Below, in pieces: positions 63,801-64,000 of a DNA stretch of 64,000 nt; position 1 is the first letter of the stretch; each line of letters begins with the position of its first letter. A model generated the notes under the pieces. It searched no databases, was not told where the DNA came from, and was given only the letters and a program-made list of their open reading frames with translations. Source of the stretch: Tanypteryx hageni (lineage: Eukaryota > Arthropoda > Insecta > Odonata > Petaluridae); assembly GCA_028673005.1 (NCBI GenBank), contig CM054116.1, forward strand, positions 97,194,207 through 97,258,206. Direction: 5' to 3'. A program made the position numbers and the translations under genes.

Positions 63801-64000
63801 AGGAATCTAATCTTTAATTTGTTTTATTTTCTCTAGATAATGGACACAGTACTATCCAAGGCTGCATCGCAGCCACTTGACTCATTCTTGAGGTTTTCTC
63901 GTACTTTTGGTGGTCCAGAACATATTCCAGCTCTGCTCTCTTGCGCAGCCTGCACGGCACAGCGACTCTCGTCATCTGCTGCTGCTGGTGGTGGGGCTGC
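1847..64000 (+). CDS. UBR4: UBR4 (poe/pushover, p600) giant E3 ubiquitin ligase, internal part, 35 exons, both ends outside window
   Basis: UBR4 is a cytoplasmic N-degron-pathway E3 ligase and scaffold of about 5,200 residues; the fly homologue poe acts in neurons and the germ line. Identity rests on long near-identical blocks shared with human UBR4, for example [36 protein letters not shown] and [16 protein letters not shown], in the same order. Exons (my joins): 1847-2004, 2175-2339, 7288-7606, 8334-8517, 10492-10683, 12956-13339, 14687-14797, 15284-15606, 16484-16765, 17565-17912, 20688-20937, 21514-21670, 23199-23556, 27823-27972, 28064-28462, 28704-28969, 31326-31470, 34416-34613, 35153-35327, 36546-36780, 36860-37082, 38190-38411, 39096-39437, 44236-44528, 48780-48873, 51039-51329, 52700-52930, 55210-55429, 55623-55820, 58723-58913, 59548-59724, 59951-60142, 60440-60532, 62217-62414, 63837-64000. 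All use GT-AG and keep one open frame. The UBR box (upstream) and C-terminal hemi-RING (downstream) are not in the window. No frameshift or stop was found, so the gene looks functional. Confidence 0.97.
2005..2174 (+). other. Intron 1 of window (short)
   Basis: A 170-base GT-AG intron with an AT-rich tail before TTTCAG. Nothing else is recognisable in it. Confidence 0.9.
2175..2339 (+). CDS. UBR4: UBR4 exon 2
   Basis: Completes the Val codon split by intron 1, then reads [13 protein letters not shown], identical in pattern to the human protein, followed by a less conserved Gly/Ser stretch ending TSLER. It ends in phase 2 inside an Arg codon at donor GTTAGA. The next exon is almost 5 kb away. 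Confidence 0.93.
2631..3626. mobile_element. Pogo/Tigger-type non-autonomous element, 996 bp
   Basis: Inverted ends CAGGTGACCCTCGGTTAAC (left) and, reversed, CAGGCAACCCTCAGTTAAC (right), flanked by TA on both sides as expected for pogo-type elements. No transposase is recognisable inside. Lies in intron 2. Confidence 0.75.
3678..3920. mobile_element. hAT-like MITE, about 240 bp
   Basis: Ends GGGGTGAGCAACTT and, reversed, CAAAGATGGGCAACC have the pattern of short hAT inverted repeats. Imperfect flanking copies of GYGTAAKR fit a decayed 8-bp target duplication. Confidence 0.45.
4462..5973 (-). pseudogene. Tigger-like transposase, three frameshifts
   Basis: Read right to left. The N-terminal helix-turn-helix ([20 protein letters not shown]) is followed by a CENP-B-type domain with [12 protein letters not shown], then the DDE core with [14 protein letters not shown] and LQPLDLGII, and the C-terminal tail [10 protein letters not shown]. 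Three reading-frame breaks lie near 5715-5735, 5440-5455 and 4874-4938. The second falls directly after the first catalytic Asp motif. The rest is open and about the full family length (roughly 500 residues). It cuts and pastes DNA when intact; this copy is dead unless the breaks are assembly errors. Confidence 0.85.
6251..7175. repeat. Large inverted repeat (about 280-bp arms, 290-bp loop)
   Basis: The segment 6325-6604 reappears reversed at about 6891-7175 with only scattered mismatches, and a partial direct copy of its end lies at 6251-6345. Shared landmarks are CGACGTCGTTTACGAGAA, CGGCCGC and GAGCGTATATCG. Both arms are more GC-rich than the intron around them. The structure could fold into a very long hairpin in the UBR4 pre-mRNA and ends about 110 bases before exon 3. 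Confidence 0.85.
6784..6855 (-). repeat. tRNA-like sequence in loop of the inverted repeat
   Basis: On the minus strand a perfect B box (GGTTCGATTCC, 6795-6805) lies 31 bases after an A-box-like TGGTTTAGGGG (6837-6847), which is tRNA spacing. The acceptor and anticodon stems do not pair, so it is a tRNA-derived relic and not a tRNA gene. Confidence 0.4.
7288..7606 (+). CDS. UBR4: UBR4 exon 3, acidic segment
   Basis: Acceptor TTTACAG, donor AAGGTAAG. It reads [10 protein letters not shown], where human has SSLEALESCF, then a Glu/Gly-rich acidic insertion of about 45 residues that human lacks at this size, then the conserved [11 protein letters not shown] and [16 protein letters not shown]. 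It begins only about 110 bases after a large inverted repeat. Confidence 0.93.
7607..8333 (+). other. Intron 3
   Basis: A 727-base AT-rich intron. Apart from a short hAT MITE (8030-8217, listed separately) nothing is recognisable. Confidence 0.85.
8030..8217. mobile_element. hAT MITE, 188 bp
   Basis: Ends CAGGGATGGCAAATG and, reversed, CAGAGATGGCAAATA. The flanks ATCTAATG and ATCTAAGG form an 8-bp target duplication with one mismatch, the hAT signature. Intron 3. Confidence 0.75.
8334..8517 (+). CDS. UBR4: UBR4 exon 4
   Basis: Starts after TTCACCAG and ends in phase 1 at GAAG|GTAGTT. It reads [19 protein letters not shown] and [12 protein letters not shown], paralleling human LDPEVFQRLVITARS and RPNNLVHFTES. 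Confidence 0.93.
8726..9701 (-). mobile_element. Pogo-type element with CAGTAAAACCC ends, 976 bp
   Basis: TA|CAGTAAAACCC at the left and GGGTTTTACTG-like GGGGTTTTACTG|TA at the right. On the minus strand at about 9225-9010 a decayed N-terminal piece of a pogo transposase is readable: [13 protein letters not shown], a stop, then [18 protein letters not shown], which resembles a Brinker-type DNA-binding domain. About 370 bases (9105-9480) match 30185-30555, an element with different ends. Confidence 0.75.
9747..9864. repeat. TA/CA microsatellite
   Basis: About 58 bases of TA repeat followed by CA, TA, and mixed CATA units. Any open frame through it is an artefact of the repeat. Confidence 0.95.
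9865..10417 (-). mobile_element. Internally deleted mariner, 553 bp
   Basis: Ends CAAGGTAGCTTCAAAAAG and, reversed, CAAGGTAGCTTAAAAAAT, with TA at the right flank. On the minus strand an N-terminal piece ([20 protein letters not shown]) near 10205 runs into a C-terminal piece ([12 protein letters not shown] and, after a frame change, [13 protein letters not shown]) near 9930-10090. The whole DDD core is missing. The left end merges into the microsatellite. Confidence 0.75.
10492..10683 (+). CDS. UBR4: UBR4 exon 5
   Basis: Acceptor CTTGTAG, donor CAG|GTAAGT, phase 1 at both ends. A strongly acidic and lysine-rich lead ([15 protein letters not shown]) is followed by the conserved [19 protein letters not shown] and [10 protein letters not shown]. 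Confidence 0.93.
11225..12535. mobile_element. Middle nested element with repeat-rich inverted arms
   Basis: Left arm (11225-11410) and reversed right arm (12390-12535) share GACAAATTYGTCG-type units repeated several times and the inner edge AAATTGGAAGGCGAGACACC. Each arm is a string of short related units (ATTGATCGCG, GTCAATTCA, GACAAACTCGTC). The arms are not identical, so this copy is old. Superfamily not assigned. Confidence 0.6.
11576..12389. mobile_element. Innermost nested element with AAGCAAATGCTT subterminal arrays
   Basis: Ends GGGTCGAGTGAATAAAAA on both sides (inverted), flanked by ATG on both sides. Just inside each end the near-palindrome AAGCAAATGCTT / AAGCATTTGCTT is repeated six to eight times. 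Such arrays are usual transposase-binding sites. The GGG-start ends and 3-base duplication would fit PIF/Harbinger, but ATG is not the usual TNA target, so the assignment is tentative. Confidence 0.65.
12956..13339 (+). CDS. UBR4: UBR4 exon 6, proline-rich
   Basis: Acceptor TTGGCAG. It reads [18 protein letters not shown] and [20 protein letters not shown] (human [20 protein letters not shown]), then a polyproline tract and a basic KRERRR patch corresponding to the human NKRRHV region. It ends in phase 1 at CAAG|GTGAAG. A stronger in-phase donor, CAG|GTATGT, lies inside it at 13211 and would drop 43 codons. Confidence 0.9.
13340..14686 (+). other. Intron 6
   Basis: 1.35 kb. It holds the short tandem duplication at 13439-13553 and a purine-rich AGGAATGGGAGAA-type stretch at about 14100-14215. 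Nothing else recognised. Confidence 0.75.
13439..13553 (+). repeat. Two diverged tandem copies of a 57-base unit
   Basis: Both units run from AGAAGCRAGAGTGA to GGAGCTTACTTAGTA with about 75 to 80 percent identity by eye. Confidence 0.7.
14687..14797 (+). CDS. UBR4: UBR4 exon 7, linker
   Basis: Short exon (111 nt, phase 1 to phase 1) between TTTTAG and GTTAGT. It encodes a Pro/Asp-rich linker ([18 protein letters not shown]) with little conservation. It is supported by open frame, matching phases and position. Confidence 0.8.
14798..15283 (+). other. Intron 7
   Basis: A 486-base AT-rich intron. I see no repeat or RNA signal in it. Confidence 0.8.
15284..15606 (+). CDS. UBR4: UBR4 exon 8, UIM-like motif
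   Basis: Contains the most conserved block of this region, [20 protein letters not shown] followed by ALSLQ, essentially the same as human. The block fits the ubiquitin-interacting-motif pattern (acidic run, then Ala, then Ser four residues later). Around it are Gly, Ser and Gln repeats. The start could be 15284 or 15287 because of the AAG/GAG tandem acceptor; both keep frame. It ends in phase 0 at CAA|GTGAGT. Confidence 0.9.
15909..16447. mobile_element. TIR element remnant, about 540 bp, second copy at 56889
   Basis: The left end is TA|CAGTAATTCCCTACTATAC. The body matches 56889-58424 (minus an insertion there), including CTGAATGAC and AACTTGAGAATCAT. The right end is truncated near 16447, just before the exon 9 acceptor region. 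Confidence 0.65.
16484..16765 (+). CDS. UBR4: UBR4 exon 9, disordered
   Basis: Phase 0 at both ends (TTGCAG / CAG|GTCTGT), 94 codons. It is rich in His, Pro and Gly but ends in [20 protein letters not shown], identical to human, which fixes frame and donor. A repeat copy ends about 36 bases before its acceptor. Confidence 0.93.
16766..17564 (+). other. Intron 9
   Basis: A 799-base AT-rich intron. No repeat or RNA gene is recognisable. Confidence 0.8.
17565..17912 (+). CDS. UBR4: UBR4 exon 10
   Basis: Acceptor CCTGACAG, donor CAG|GTAAGA, 116 codons. A Gly/Ser-rich disordered half with [11 protein letters not shown] (human SGRSSAYGD) leads into a helical half, [20 protein letters not shown] then [11 protein letters not shown], which aligns with human without gaps. 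Confidence 0.94.
18380..20450 (-). mobile_element. Tigger-like transposon, degenerate, 2.07 kb
   Basis: Perfect visible terminal repeats: CAGTAGAACCTCATAAATCC at the left and the same sequence reversed at the right, flanked by TA. The first 25 bases agree on both sides. It contains a badly decayed transposase (18836-19740). Intron 10. Confidence 0.85.
18836..19740 (-). pseudogene. Degenerate Tigger transposase fragments
   Basis: Minus-strand fragments in order: [20 protein letters not shown] (about 19735-19640), [17 protein letters not shown] (about 19560-19500), [16 protein letters not shown] (about 19410), then [12 protein letters not shown] and [11 protein letters not shown] (19174-18836). 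Several stops and frame changes, and parts of the DDE core are missing. Confidence 0.75.
20688..20937 (+). CDS. UBR4: UBR4 exon 11
   Basis: Starts [18 protein letters not shown] (human VILMLTTDLDGEDEKDK), has a variable acidic middle, and ends [12 protein letters not shown] with the Ser codon split in phase 1 at donor GTAAGT. Confidence 0.94.
20938..21513 (+). other. Intron 11
   Basis: A 576-base AT-rich intron with nothing recognisable. Confidence 0.8.
21514..21670 (+). CDS. UBR4: UBR4 exon 12
   Basis: Acceptor TTCACAG. It reads VLMSRTKS, then [19 protein letters not shown], paralleling human FMSRTKSG and GAVDYCLHVLKSLLEYWK. It ends in phase 2 at AG|GTAATT. Confidence 0.93.
21770..22290. 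mobile_element. TIR element, 521 bp (family with 25923-26602)
   Basis: Ends TACCGTATTAGCCTGAATAT and, reversed, TACTGTAATGATCCGAATAT. The interior is the reverse of 25923-26602, including the CGTCTAAACGTG and TACATTGTACAAATATAC segments. No coding sequence accepted. The rest of intron 12 (22291-23198) shows nothing recognisable. Confidence 0.75.
23199..23556 (+). CDS. UBR4: UBR4 exon 13 with polyhistidine tract
   Basis: Acceptor TCTCTCAG, ends in phase 0 at CAG|GTTAGT. A Ser/Gly-rich start precedes [14 protein letters not shown] and [16 protein letters not shown], both near-identical to human. Then comes an uninterrupted run of nine His within a longer His/Lys/Gly tract (about 23450-23510), where human has a short non-histidine linker. 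Confidence 0.93.
24017..24964. mobile_element. TIR element, about 945 bp (family with 46648 and 56994)
   Basis: Ends CATATCTGCCCAAATAGAAG and, reversed, TACCGTATCTGCCCAAATAT. The interior matches 56994-57939 in the same orientation (GATTTTATGCTGAAGTGT, ATTACTCCAATTAATAAT). Non-coding. Confidence 0.75.
25176..25316 (+). pseudogene. 46-residue Brinker-type DNA-binding domain, pogo transposase N terminus
   Basis: Starts at ATG and reads [16 protein letters not shown], then [20 protein letters not shown] and a stop. This is the pattern of the Brinker DNA-binding domain at the N terminus of some pogo transposases (POGK type): basic helix, AARKF, REWRK. The continuation (LIDKL-like, LTS) runs out of frame almost at once. 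A truncated transposase is far more likely than a gene, though the domain itself is intact. Confidence 0.65.
25410..26899. mobile_element. TIR element carrying a nested insertion
   Basis: Ends TACCGTATTTACTCATGTAC and, reversed, TACCATATTTACTCATGTAC. It is split by the element at 25923-26602. The flanking halves (25410-25922 and 26603-26899) give an original length of about 810 bp. Non-coding. Confidence 0.75.
25923..26602. mobile_element. TIR element, 680 bp, nested; inverted copy of 21770-22290
   Basis: Ends TACCGTATTGACCCGAATAT and, reversed, TACCGTATTAGCCCGAATAT. It is longer than its sister because a 171-base segment is duplicated in tandem (26012-26182 and 26183-26353). The duplicates are almost identical, so the duplication is younger than the split from the sister copy. 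Confidence 0.8.
27823..27972 (+). CDS. UBR4: UBR4 exon 14
   Basis: Exactly 50 codons, phase 0 both ends. [20 protein letters not shown] and [16 protein letters not shown] are almost identical to human. The exon follows a 4.3 kb intron filled with nested elements. Confidence 0.95.
28064..28462 (+). CDS. UBR4: UBR4 exon 15
   Basis: Follows a 91-base intron. 133 codons, phase 0. It includes [29 protein letters not shown] and [19 protein letters not shown], aligned to human YDTLISLMEHLKACAEIA, NWQKFCIKD and DEGVSPVLLQLLSCALCGS. Confidence 0.94.
28704..28969 (+). CDS. UBR4: UBR4 exon 16
   Basis: Ser/Thr/Gly-rich beginning, then [19 protein letters not shown] and [14 protein letters not shown], matching human. 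It ends in phase 2 at AA|GTGAGT. The preceding intron (28463-28703) is 241 bases and plain. Confidence 0.94.
29556..31251. mobile_element. TIR element with nested insertion, 1.7 kb
   Basis: Ends TACCGTATATACTCGTGTAT and, reversed, TACCATATATACTCATGTAT; the inner words GGGTGYGCATTATA occur near both ends. It is split by 29900-30649. Ends 75 bases before exon 17. Confidence 0.75.
29900..30649 (-). mobile_element. TIR element, 750 bp, nested
   Basis: Ends TACCATATTGTCCAGAATAT and, reversed, TACTGTATTGTCCCGAATAT. On the minus strand it carries the same pogo N-terminal relic as 8726-9701 (GGKKGVDQV, a stop, [11 protein letters not shown]). About 370 bases of interior are shared with that element although the ends differ. 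Confidence 0.75.
31326..31470 (+). CDS. UBR4: UBR4 exon 17
   Basis: [20 protein letters not shown] is one of the most conserved blocks of the protein and continues [12 protein letters not shown] to donor GTAAAA. Begins by completing the Lys codon from exon 16. Confidence 0.95.
31745..31948. mobile_element. Probable piggyBac-type MITE, 204 bp
   Basis: Flanked on both sides by TTAA. Ends CCCCTTGGACTGG and, reversed, CCCCCTCAAGCCAG have the piggyBac-like CCC start. The arms are short and imperfect. Confidence 0.55.
31953..32510 (+). mobile_element. Helitron-like 5' end and body fragment
   Basis: Begins TCTCTATTAATAAAAGGCAA directly after an A, followed by a GTGTGTTTGTGTGTG run and an ATCTCGAAAACCAAGAAAC segment, as seen at the 5' ends of many arthropod Helitrons. 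32090-32500 recurs inverted at 1000-1395. No 3' hairpin in sense orientation was found, so the right limit is where similarity ends. Confidence 0.45.
32511..34415 (+). other. Remainder of intron 17
   Basis: AT-rich. The only signal is ACTAGTG at 34014 followed by CCCGTCATATGACAGG, which read on the minus strand is a 7-bp hairpin followed closely by CTAG, the form of a Helitron 3' end. Its other end is not seen. Confidence 0.45.
34416..34613 (+). CDS. UBR4: UBR4 exon 18
   Basis: 66 codons, phase 0. [19 protein letters not shown] is followed by [20 protein letters not shown], identical in pattern to human [20 protein letters not shown]. Confidence 0.95.
34614..35152 (+). other. Intron 18
   Basis: A 539-base AT-rich intron, nothing recognisable. 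Confidence 0.8.
35153..35327 (+). CDS. UBR4: UBR4 exon 19
   Basis: Acceptor TATTCCAG. It reads [20 protein letters not shown] and VVELKNKP, as in human, and ends in phase 1 at CAG|GTGTGT. A MITE starts 55 bases downstream. Confidence 0.95.
35382..36298. mobile_element. TIR element, 917 bp (family with 11122-12858)
   Basis: Ends TACCGCATTTACCCGAATCC and, reversed, TACCGTATTTACCAG. Shares CAATTAATGARCGA and TGAAATTTTTCAT segments with the intron 5 copy. A purine-rich stretch at 35690-35870 is absent from the other copy and may be a separate insertion. Confidence 0.75.
36546..36780 (+). CDS. UBR4: UBR4 exon 20, cysteine-rich part 1
   Basis: [20 protein letters not shown] and [17 protein letters not shown] are followed by [17 protein letters not shown] and [11 protein letters not shown]. 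The paired CxxC motifs suggest zinc binding (inference). The segment is nearly identical to human. Confidence 0.96.
36860..37082 (+). CDS. UBR4: UBR4 exon 21, cysteine-rich part 2
   Basis: After a 79-base intron the Arg codon is completed, then [20 protein letters not shown] continues the CxxC series. [15 protein letters not shown] follows, matching human INTLLDKADRVYHQL. Phase 0 end at GAG|GTATGT. Confidence 0.96.
37083..38189 (+). other. Intron 21
   Basis: A 1.1 kb AT-rich intron. I see no inverted repeat, transposase remnant or RNA gene in it. Confidence 0.75.
38190..38411 (+). CDS. UBR4: UBR4 exon 22
   Basis: 74 codons, phase 0. [10 protein letters not shown] aligns with the human LLCKVNE region. 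A Gly/Ala-rich insertion follows, then [20 protein letters not shown] (human LAQEYCGDCKNSFDELSKII) to CAG|GTAAAT. Confidence 0.94.
38482..38660 (+). mobile_element. tRNA-derived SINE
   Basis: A box TGGCAGAGGGATGG (from 38491) and B box GGTTCAAATCC (38538-38548). The T arm GCAGG-TTCAAAT-CCTGC pairs perfectly. A tRNA-unrelated body follows (GGCCATTAAGGGCTTTCTAT) and an A-rich AAAATAAATAAA tail. Intron 22. Confidence 0.65.
38736..38859. repeat. Hairpin with about 51-bp arms
   Basis: Left arm 38736-38787 and right arm 38809-38859 are reverse complements with about six mismatches; examples are GGTTGGCAAATGGTAACC and GGTTACCATGTGCCAACC. The loop is about 21 bases. It could be a small foldback element or a precursor-like hairpin. 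Confidence 0.8.
39096..39437 (+). CDS. UBR4: UBR4 exon 23
   Basis: 114 codons, phase 0. [18 protein letters not shown], a Ser/Thr-rich stretch, then [20 protein letters not shown] and [16 protein letters not shown], all matching human UBR4. Donor GTACGT. Confidence 0.94.
39438..41596 (+). other. Intron 23, part left of the Tigger element
   Basis: AT-rich. 40300-40830 contains about four diverged units of the type ATGCTAGGTTTT...TTATNCATTT..AATGTAATTA, a decayed tandem-like repeat. No coding signal. Confidence 0.5.
41597..44151 (-). mobile_element. Tigger/jerky-like transposon, near full length, 2.56 kb
   Basis: TA|CAGTGGAAACAGCTTAACAC at the left and, reversed, TA|CAGTGGAAACCACTTAACAC at the right, plus repeated CGTGTTAACCGAA subterminal motifs. 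It contains a transposase of about 520 codons with a single frame break. The cleanest element of the window. Ends 85 bases before exon 24. Confidence 0.88.
41901..43485 (-). pseudogene. Tigger/jerky-like DDE transposase, one +1 frame break
   Basis: Reads [20 protein letters not shown] (Psq-type helix-turn-helix), a CENP-B-type second domain with [11 protein letters not shown], then NADETG, and after the break [30 protein letters not shown] and LQPCDQGII, giving DD30D spacing. It ends TEFFVKK. The only defect is a shift in the run of A at 42951-42956 (plus strand), just after the first catalytic Asp. The two open pieces are 188 and 364 codons with overlap. Could be a recent death, an assembly error in the homopolymer, or real frameshifting. 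Confidence 0.88.
44236..44528 (+). CDS. UBR4: UBR4 exon 24
   Basis: Follows a 4.8 kb intron with a Tigger element ending 85 bases before. [15 protein letters not shown] and [11 protein letters not shown] match human [15 protein letters not shown] and KEDSCWELRLR. A Ser/Pro-rich insertion lies between. Phase 2 end at AG|GTAAAA. Confidence 0.94.
45009..45202. mobile_element. Short Tigger-type MITE, about 195 bp
   Basis: Left end TATAGTAAAACTTTGATTCT and, reversed, right end TACAGAAAACCCTCTATTTT. TA flanks. The ends have diverged. Confidence 0.45.
45380..46550 (+). pseudogene. Pogo transposase (Brinker-domain type), decayed, split by a hAT MITE
   Basis: Sense-strand fragments in order: [34 protein letters not shown] (then the hAT insertion), [15 protein letters not shown] with [56 protein letters not shown] and [15 protein letters not shown]. 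This is the order and wording of the DDE core of POGK-like pogo transposases. Many stops and shifts. Terminal repeats of the host element were not identified. Confidence 0.75.
45517..45857. mobile_element. hAT MITE, 341 bp, perfect 8-bp target duplication
   Basis: Begins CAGGGGTCGGCAACATATGG and ends TTGCTGACCCCTG. It is flanked on both sides by GTCTAAGA (45509-45516 and 45858-45865). GC-rich GGCCCG motifs inside. It sits inside the pogo transposase remnant. Confidence 0.92.
46648..47835. mobile_element. TIR element, 1.19 kb, inverted member of the 24017/56994 family
   Basis: Ends TACCGTATCTGCCCGAATAT and, reversed, the same first 17 bases. Inside, about 205 bases are duplicated in tandem (47253-47460 and 47461-47660). 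The first unit contains a perfect 32-base palindrome at 47291-47322 centred on GATATC. Confidence 0.8.
47880..48551 (+). mobile_element. Helitron 3' part
   Basis: Ends in CCCGGGCAATGCCGGGT (hairpin, 48524-48540), then ACTCCAGCTAG followed by T, the Helitron 3' terminus. Upstream, 48295-48530 is four diverged copies of a unit of about 65 bases with GTGTGAACTACACTTGGC and TGGCTTTAAATGG. The 5' end was not located; the left limit given is arbitrary. Confidence 0.7.
48780..48873 (+). CDS. UBR4: UBR4 exon 25
   Basis: Short exon of 94 nt. It completes Arg, then [20 protein letters not shown] and LPCLKILQ (human CALSLFLMAVNIKTPVVVE, MCLRILQ). Donor GTAATT. Confidence 0.93.
49428..50733 (-). mobile_element. 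mariner transposon, 1.3 kb
   Basis: TA|CGAGGTGTGATCAGTAAATA at the left and, reversed, TA|CAAGGTGTGATAAAAAAGTA at the right, both continuing into ACGGGAATTTT. Length, ends and TA duplication are those of a mariner. Confidence 0.92.
49480..50530 (-). pseudogene. mariner transposase (D,D34D), inactivated
   Basis: Starts [18 protein letters not shown]. The catalytic motifs [22 protein letters not shown] and [10 protein letters not shown] are all present with 34 residues between the last two Asp. In-frame TAA lies after WYKCFQ (near 50395), TGA after LRESI (near 49830), and a frame change at the poly-A run near 49670 (after CDFF). The C terminus ends about 49470. Otherwise nearly full length. 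Confidence 0.88.
50739..51038 (+). other. Intron 25, part right of the mariner
   Basis: 300 bases with a locally GC-rich patch at about 50910-50990. It forms an open frame into exon 26 but has no similarity to UBR4 and lacks a separate acceptor, so I read it as intron. Confidence 0.7.
51039..51329 (+). CDS. UBR4: UBR4 exon 26
   Basis: 97 codons, phase 0. The first half is poorly conserved and Ser/Pro/Gly-rich. [20 protein letters not shown] corresponds to human AQLWLKRDPKASYDAWKKCL. It is fixed by acceptor TTTTCCAG and donor GTATGT. Confidence 0.9.
51330..52699 (+). other. Intron 26
   Basis: A 1.4 kb AT-rich intron. Nothing that I can assign to a repeat family or RNA gene. Confidence 0.75.
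52700..52930 (+). CDS. UBR4: UBR4 exon 27
   Basis: 77 codons, phase 0. [19 protein letters not shown] and [20 protein letters not shown] align with human LYLTEKYVWRWKQFLSRRG and NNWLRQVLFTPATQAARQAA. It ends KKRE at donor GTATGT. Confidence 0.95.
53319..54954. mobile_element. Tigger-type element, old, 1.6 kb
   Basis: TA|CAGTAGTCTCTCTTTTTATG at the left; the right end reversed reads CAGTCTTCCCTCTCTTTATG, so both ends carry the CTCTTTWTATG motif. The right TA is lost. No transposase is legible; the open minus frame at 53261-53764 is low complexity. Confidence 0.6.
55210..55429 (+). CDS. UBR4: UBR4 exon 28
   Basis: [29 protein letters not shown] and [10 protein letters not shown] match human. 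Phase 1 end inside Gly at CAAG|GTGAAA. The next intron is 193 bases. Confidence 0.95.
55623..55820 (+). CDS. UBR4: UBR4 exon 29
   Basis: [20 protein letters not shown] and [19 protein letters not shown] are near-identical to human. Phase 1 to phase 1; donor ACAG|GTTAGT. Confidence 0.96.
55821..56888 (+). other. Intron 29, left part
   Basis: About 1 kb of AT-rich intron with no recognisable repeat. Confidence 0.7.
56889..58424. mobile_element. TIR element with nested MITE; copy of 15909-16447
   Basis: TA|CAGTAAAATAACCTGCTATA at the left and, reversed, TA|CAGAAAGTCCCTGCTATG at the right. Without the nested element (56994-57939) it is about 590 bp. Confidence 0.7.
56994..57939. mobile_element. 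TIR element, 946 bp (family with 24017 and 46648), nested
   Basis: Ends TACTGGATCTGCCCGAATGT and, reversed, TACCGTATCTGCCCGAATAT. Interior closely matches 24017-24964. Confidence 0.8.
58505..58546 (+). repeat. 3' fragment of the 60820-61055 repeat
   Basis: AATAATCCAAGAGGTTGATT and following bases recur at 61020-61050. Only the tail of the family is present here. Confidence 0.65.
58723..58913 (+). CDS. UBR4: UBR4 exon 30
   Basis: [38 protein letters not shown] and [12 protein letters not shown] match human. It ends in phase 0 at CAG|GTAAAT. Confidence 0.96.
58985..59152. mobile_element. Inverted-repeat element (29-bp arms) enclosing a tRNA-like sequence
   Basis: Arms 58985-59013 and 59124-59152 are reverse complements with one mismatch (core AAATTTTGACATTTGAGAAG). 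The 110 bases between them contain the tRNA-like sequence at 59022-59093. No clear target duplication. Confidence 0.75.
59022..59093 (-). tRNA. tRNA-like sequence, probable tRNA-derived SINE or pseudogene
   Basis: Minus strand, 72 bases, folds as a cloverleaf. Acceptor GGCTTGA pairs with TCAAGTA except the first pair; D stem GCTT/AAGC; anticodon stem CCTAT/ATGGG with loop CCGGCAA; T arm CCGGG-TTCGATT-CCTGG. A box AAGCTTAGTTGG and B box GGTTCGATTCC are well placed. The anticodon would be GGC with C instead of the invariant T at position 33, and GGC is not a normal eukaryotic Ala anticodon, so function as a tRNA is unlikely. Confidence 0.45.
59548..59724 (+). CDS. UBR4: UBR4 exon 31
   Basis: 59 codons. 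[20 protein letters not shown] and [16 protein letters not shown] align with human without gaps. Donor GAG|GTGAAG. Confidence 0.96.
59951..60142 (+). CDS. UBR4: UBR4 exon 32
   Basis: 64 codons, phase 0. [20 protein letters not shown] then [19 protein letters not shown] and MAECGGLQ, as in human. The flanking introns are 226 and 297 bases and plain. Confidence 0.96.
60440..60532 (+). CDS. UBR4: UBR4 exon 33
   Basis: 31 codons. [20 protein letters not shown] then [11 protein letters not shown], matching human CMLNRLAGIRDFKQGRHLL and VLLKLFSYCVK. Donor AAG|GTAATG. Confidence 0.94.
60820..61055 (+). repeat. SINE/LINE-tail-like repeat
   Basis: Contains CTTCGGAAGGGACATTAAGCC and AAGAGTAGGCTAATGCCGGC-type words split over 60908-60972, a conserved-looking motif set seen at the 3' ends of arthropod retroposons, and ends with AATAATCCAAGAGGTTGATT, also found at 58505. 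Intron 33; the rest of that intron is plain. Confidence 0.5.
62217..62414 (+). CDS. UBR4: UBR4 exon 34
   Basis: 66 codons, phase 0. [20 protein letters not shown] and LQLCLSAES align with human VKVNRQQLVKLEMNTLNVML. A Ser/Ala-rich insertion is followed by SLSEQLLD. Donor GTATGC. Confidence 0.93.
63070..63600 (-). mobile_element. 3' end of a non-LTR retrotransposon (LINE)
   Basis: Minus strand. [15 protein letters not shown] (about 63510), then [35 protein letters not shown] and [16 protein letters not shown] are the C-terminal tail of a jockey/RTE-like reverse transcriptase ORF. The 3' tail TTGGACAAATAAATTATGAT ends near 63075. One frame change near 63470. 5'-truncated. Confidence 0.7.
63837..64000 (+). 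CDS. UBR4: UBR4 exon 35, cut by window edge
   Basis: Starts after TTCTCTAG with [20 protein letters not shown] then [16 protein letters not shown]. It corresponds to the human EQVLSIMEIILDE region. It runs off the window in an Ala/Gly-rich stretch. Confidence 0.92.
   Translation, partial: MMDTVLSKAASQPLDSFLRFSRTFGGPEHIPALLSCAACTAQRLSSSAAAGGGA

Overview
This is a piece of an animal nuclear genome, most likely an arthropod and probably an insect. It is AT-rich, has canonical GT-AG introns, and is full of pogo/Tigger, mariner, hAT, Helitron and LINE remnants. No species can be named from the sequence alone. The whole window lies inside one very large gene on the + strand: the orthologue of the giant E3 ubiquitin ligase UBR4 (p600; Drosophila poe/pushover). 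I could place 35 consecutive coding exons between 1847 and the right edge. All splice phases agree from exon to exon, giving about 7.9 kb of open coding sequence (about 2,640 codons) spread over 62 kb. Both gene ends lie outside the window. Compared from memory with human UBR4 (about 5,180 residues), the part seen is roughly the stretch from residue 2,450 to 4,500. The UBR box upstream and the C-terminal hemi-RING catalytic region downstream are not here.

Layout. 1-1846 is intron. Exons 1-2 (1847-2339) are followed by a 4.9 kb intron holding a pogo-type element, a hAT-like MITE, a broken Tigger transposon and a large inverted repeat. Exons 3-10 (7288-17912) encode an acidic then Gly/Ser/Pro-rich region around a very conserved core that looks like a ubiquitin-interacting motif. 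Exons 11-19 (20688-35327) encode helical-repeat-like scaffold. Exons 20-23 (36546-39437) carry the cysteine-rich putative zinc-binding segment. Exons 24-35 (44236-64000) continue the scaffold towards the C terminus.

The introns make up almost 90 percent of the window and are mostly layered mobile-element debris. Dominant are TA-flanked terminal-inverted-repeat elements of the pogo/Tigger kind, in at least ten families, several nested in one another. There are also two mariners (one nearly full length, one internally deleted), hAT MITEs with 8-bp target duplications, a probable piggyBac MITE with TTAA ends, Helitron termini, tRNA-derived SINE-like sequences and the tail of a LINE. Every recognisable Tigger, mariner and LINE coding remnant is antisense to UBR4. 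The only sense-strand remnants are fragments of a pogo transposase with a Brinker-type DNA-binding domain.

I found no second host gene, no rRNA, no CRISPR array and no convincing functional tRNA. I do not see an undescribed system. The more unusual observations are a conserved UIM-like motif in UBR4, an in-phase alternative donor in exon 6, two unrelated Tigger transposases broken by a +1 shift at the same place, tRNA-like sequences sitting inside inverted repeats, MITEs that share an interior but have different ends, and a three-level nested element in intron 5.
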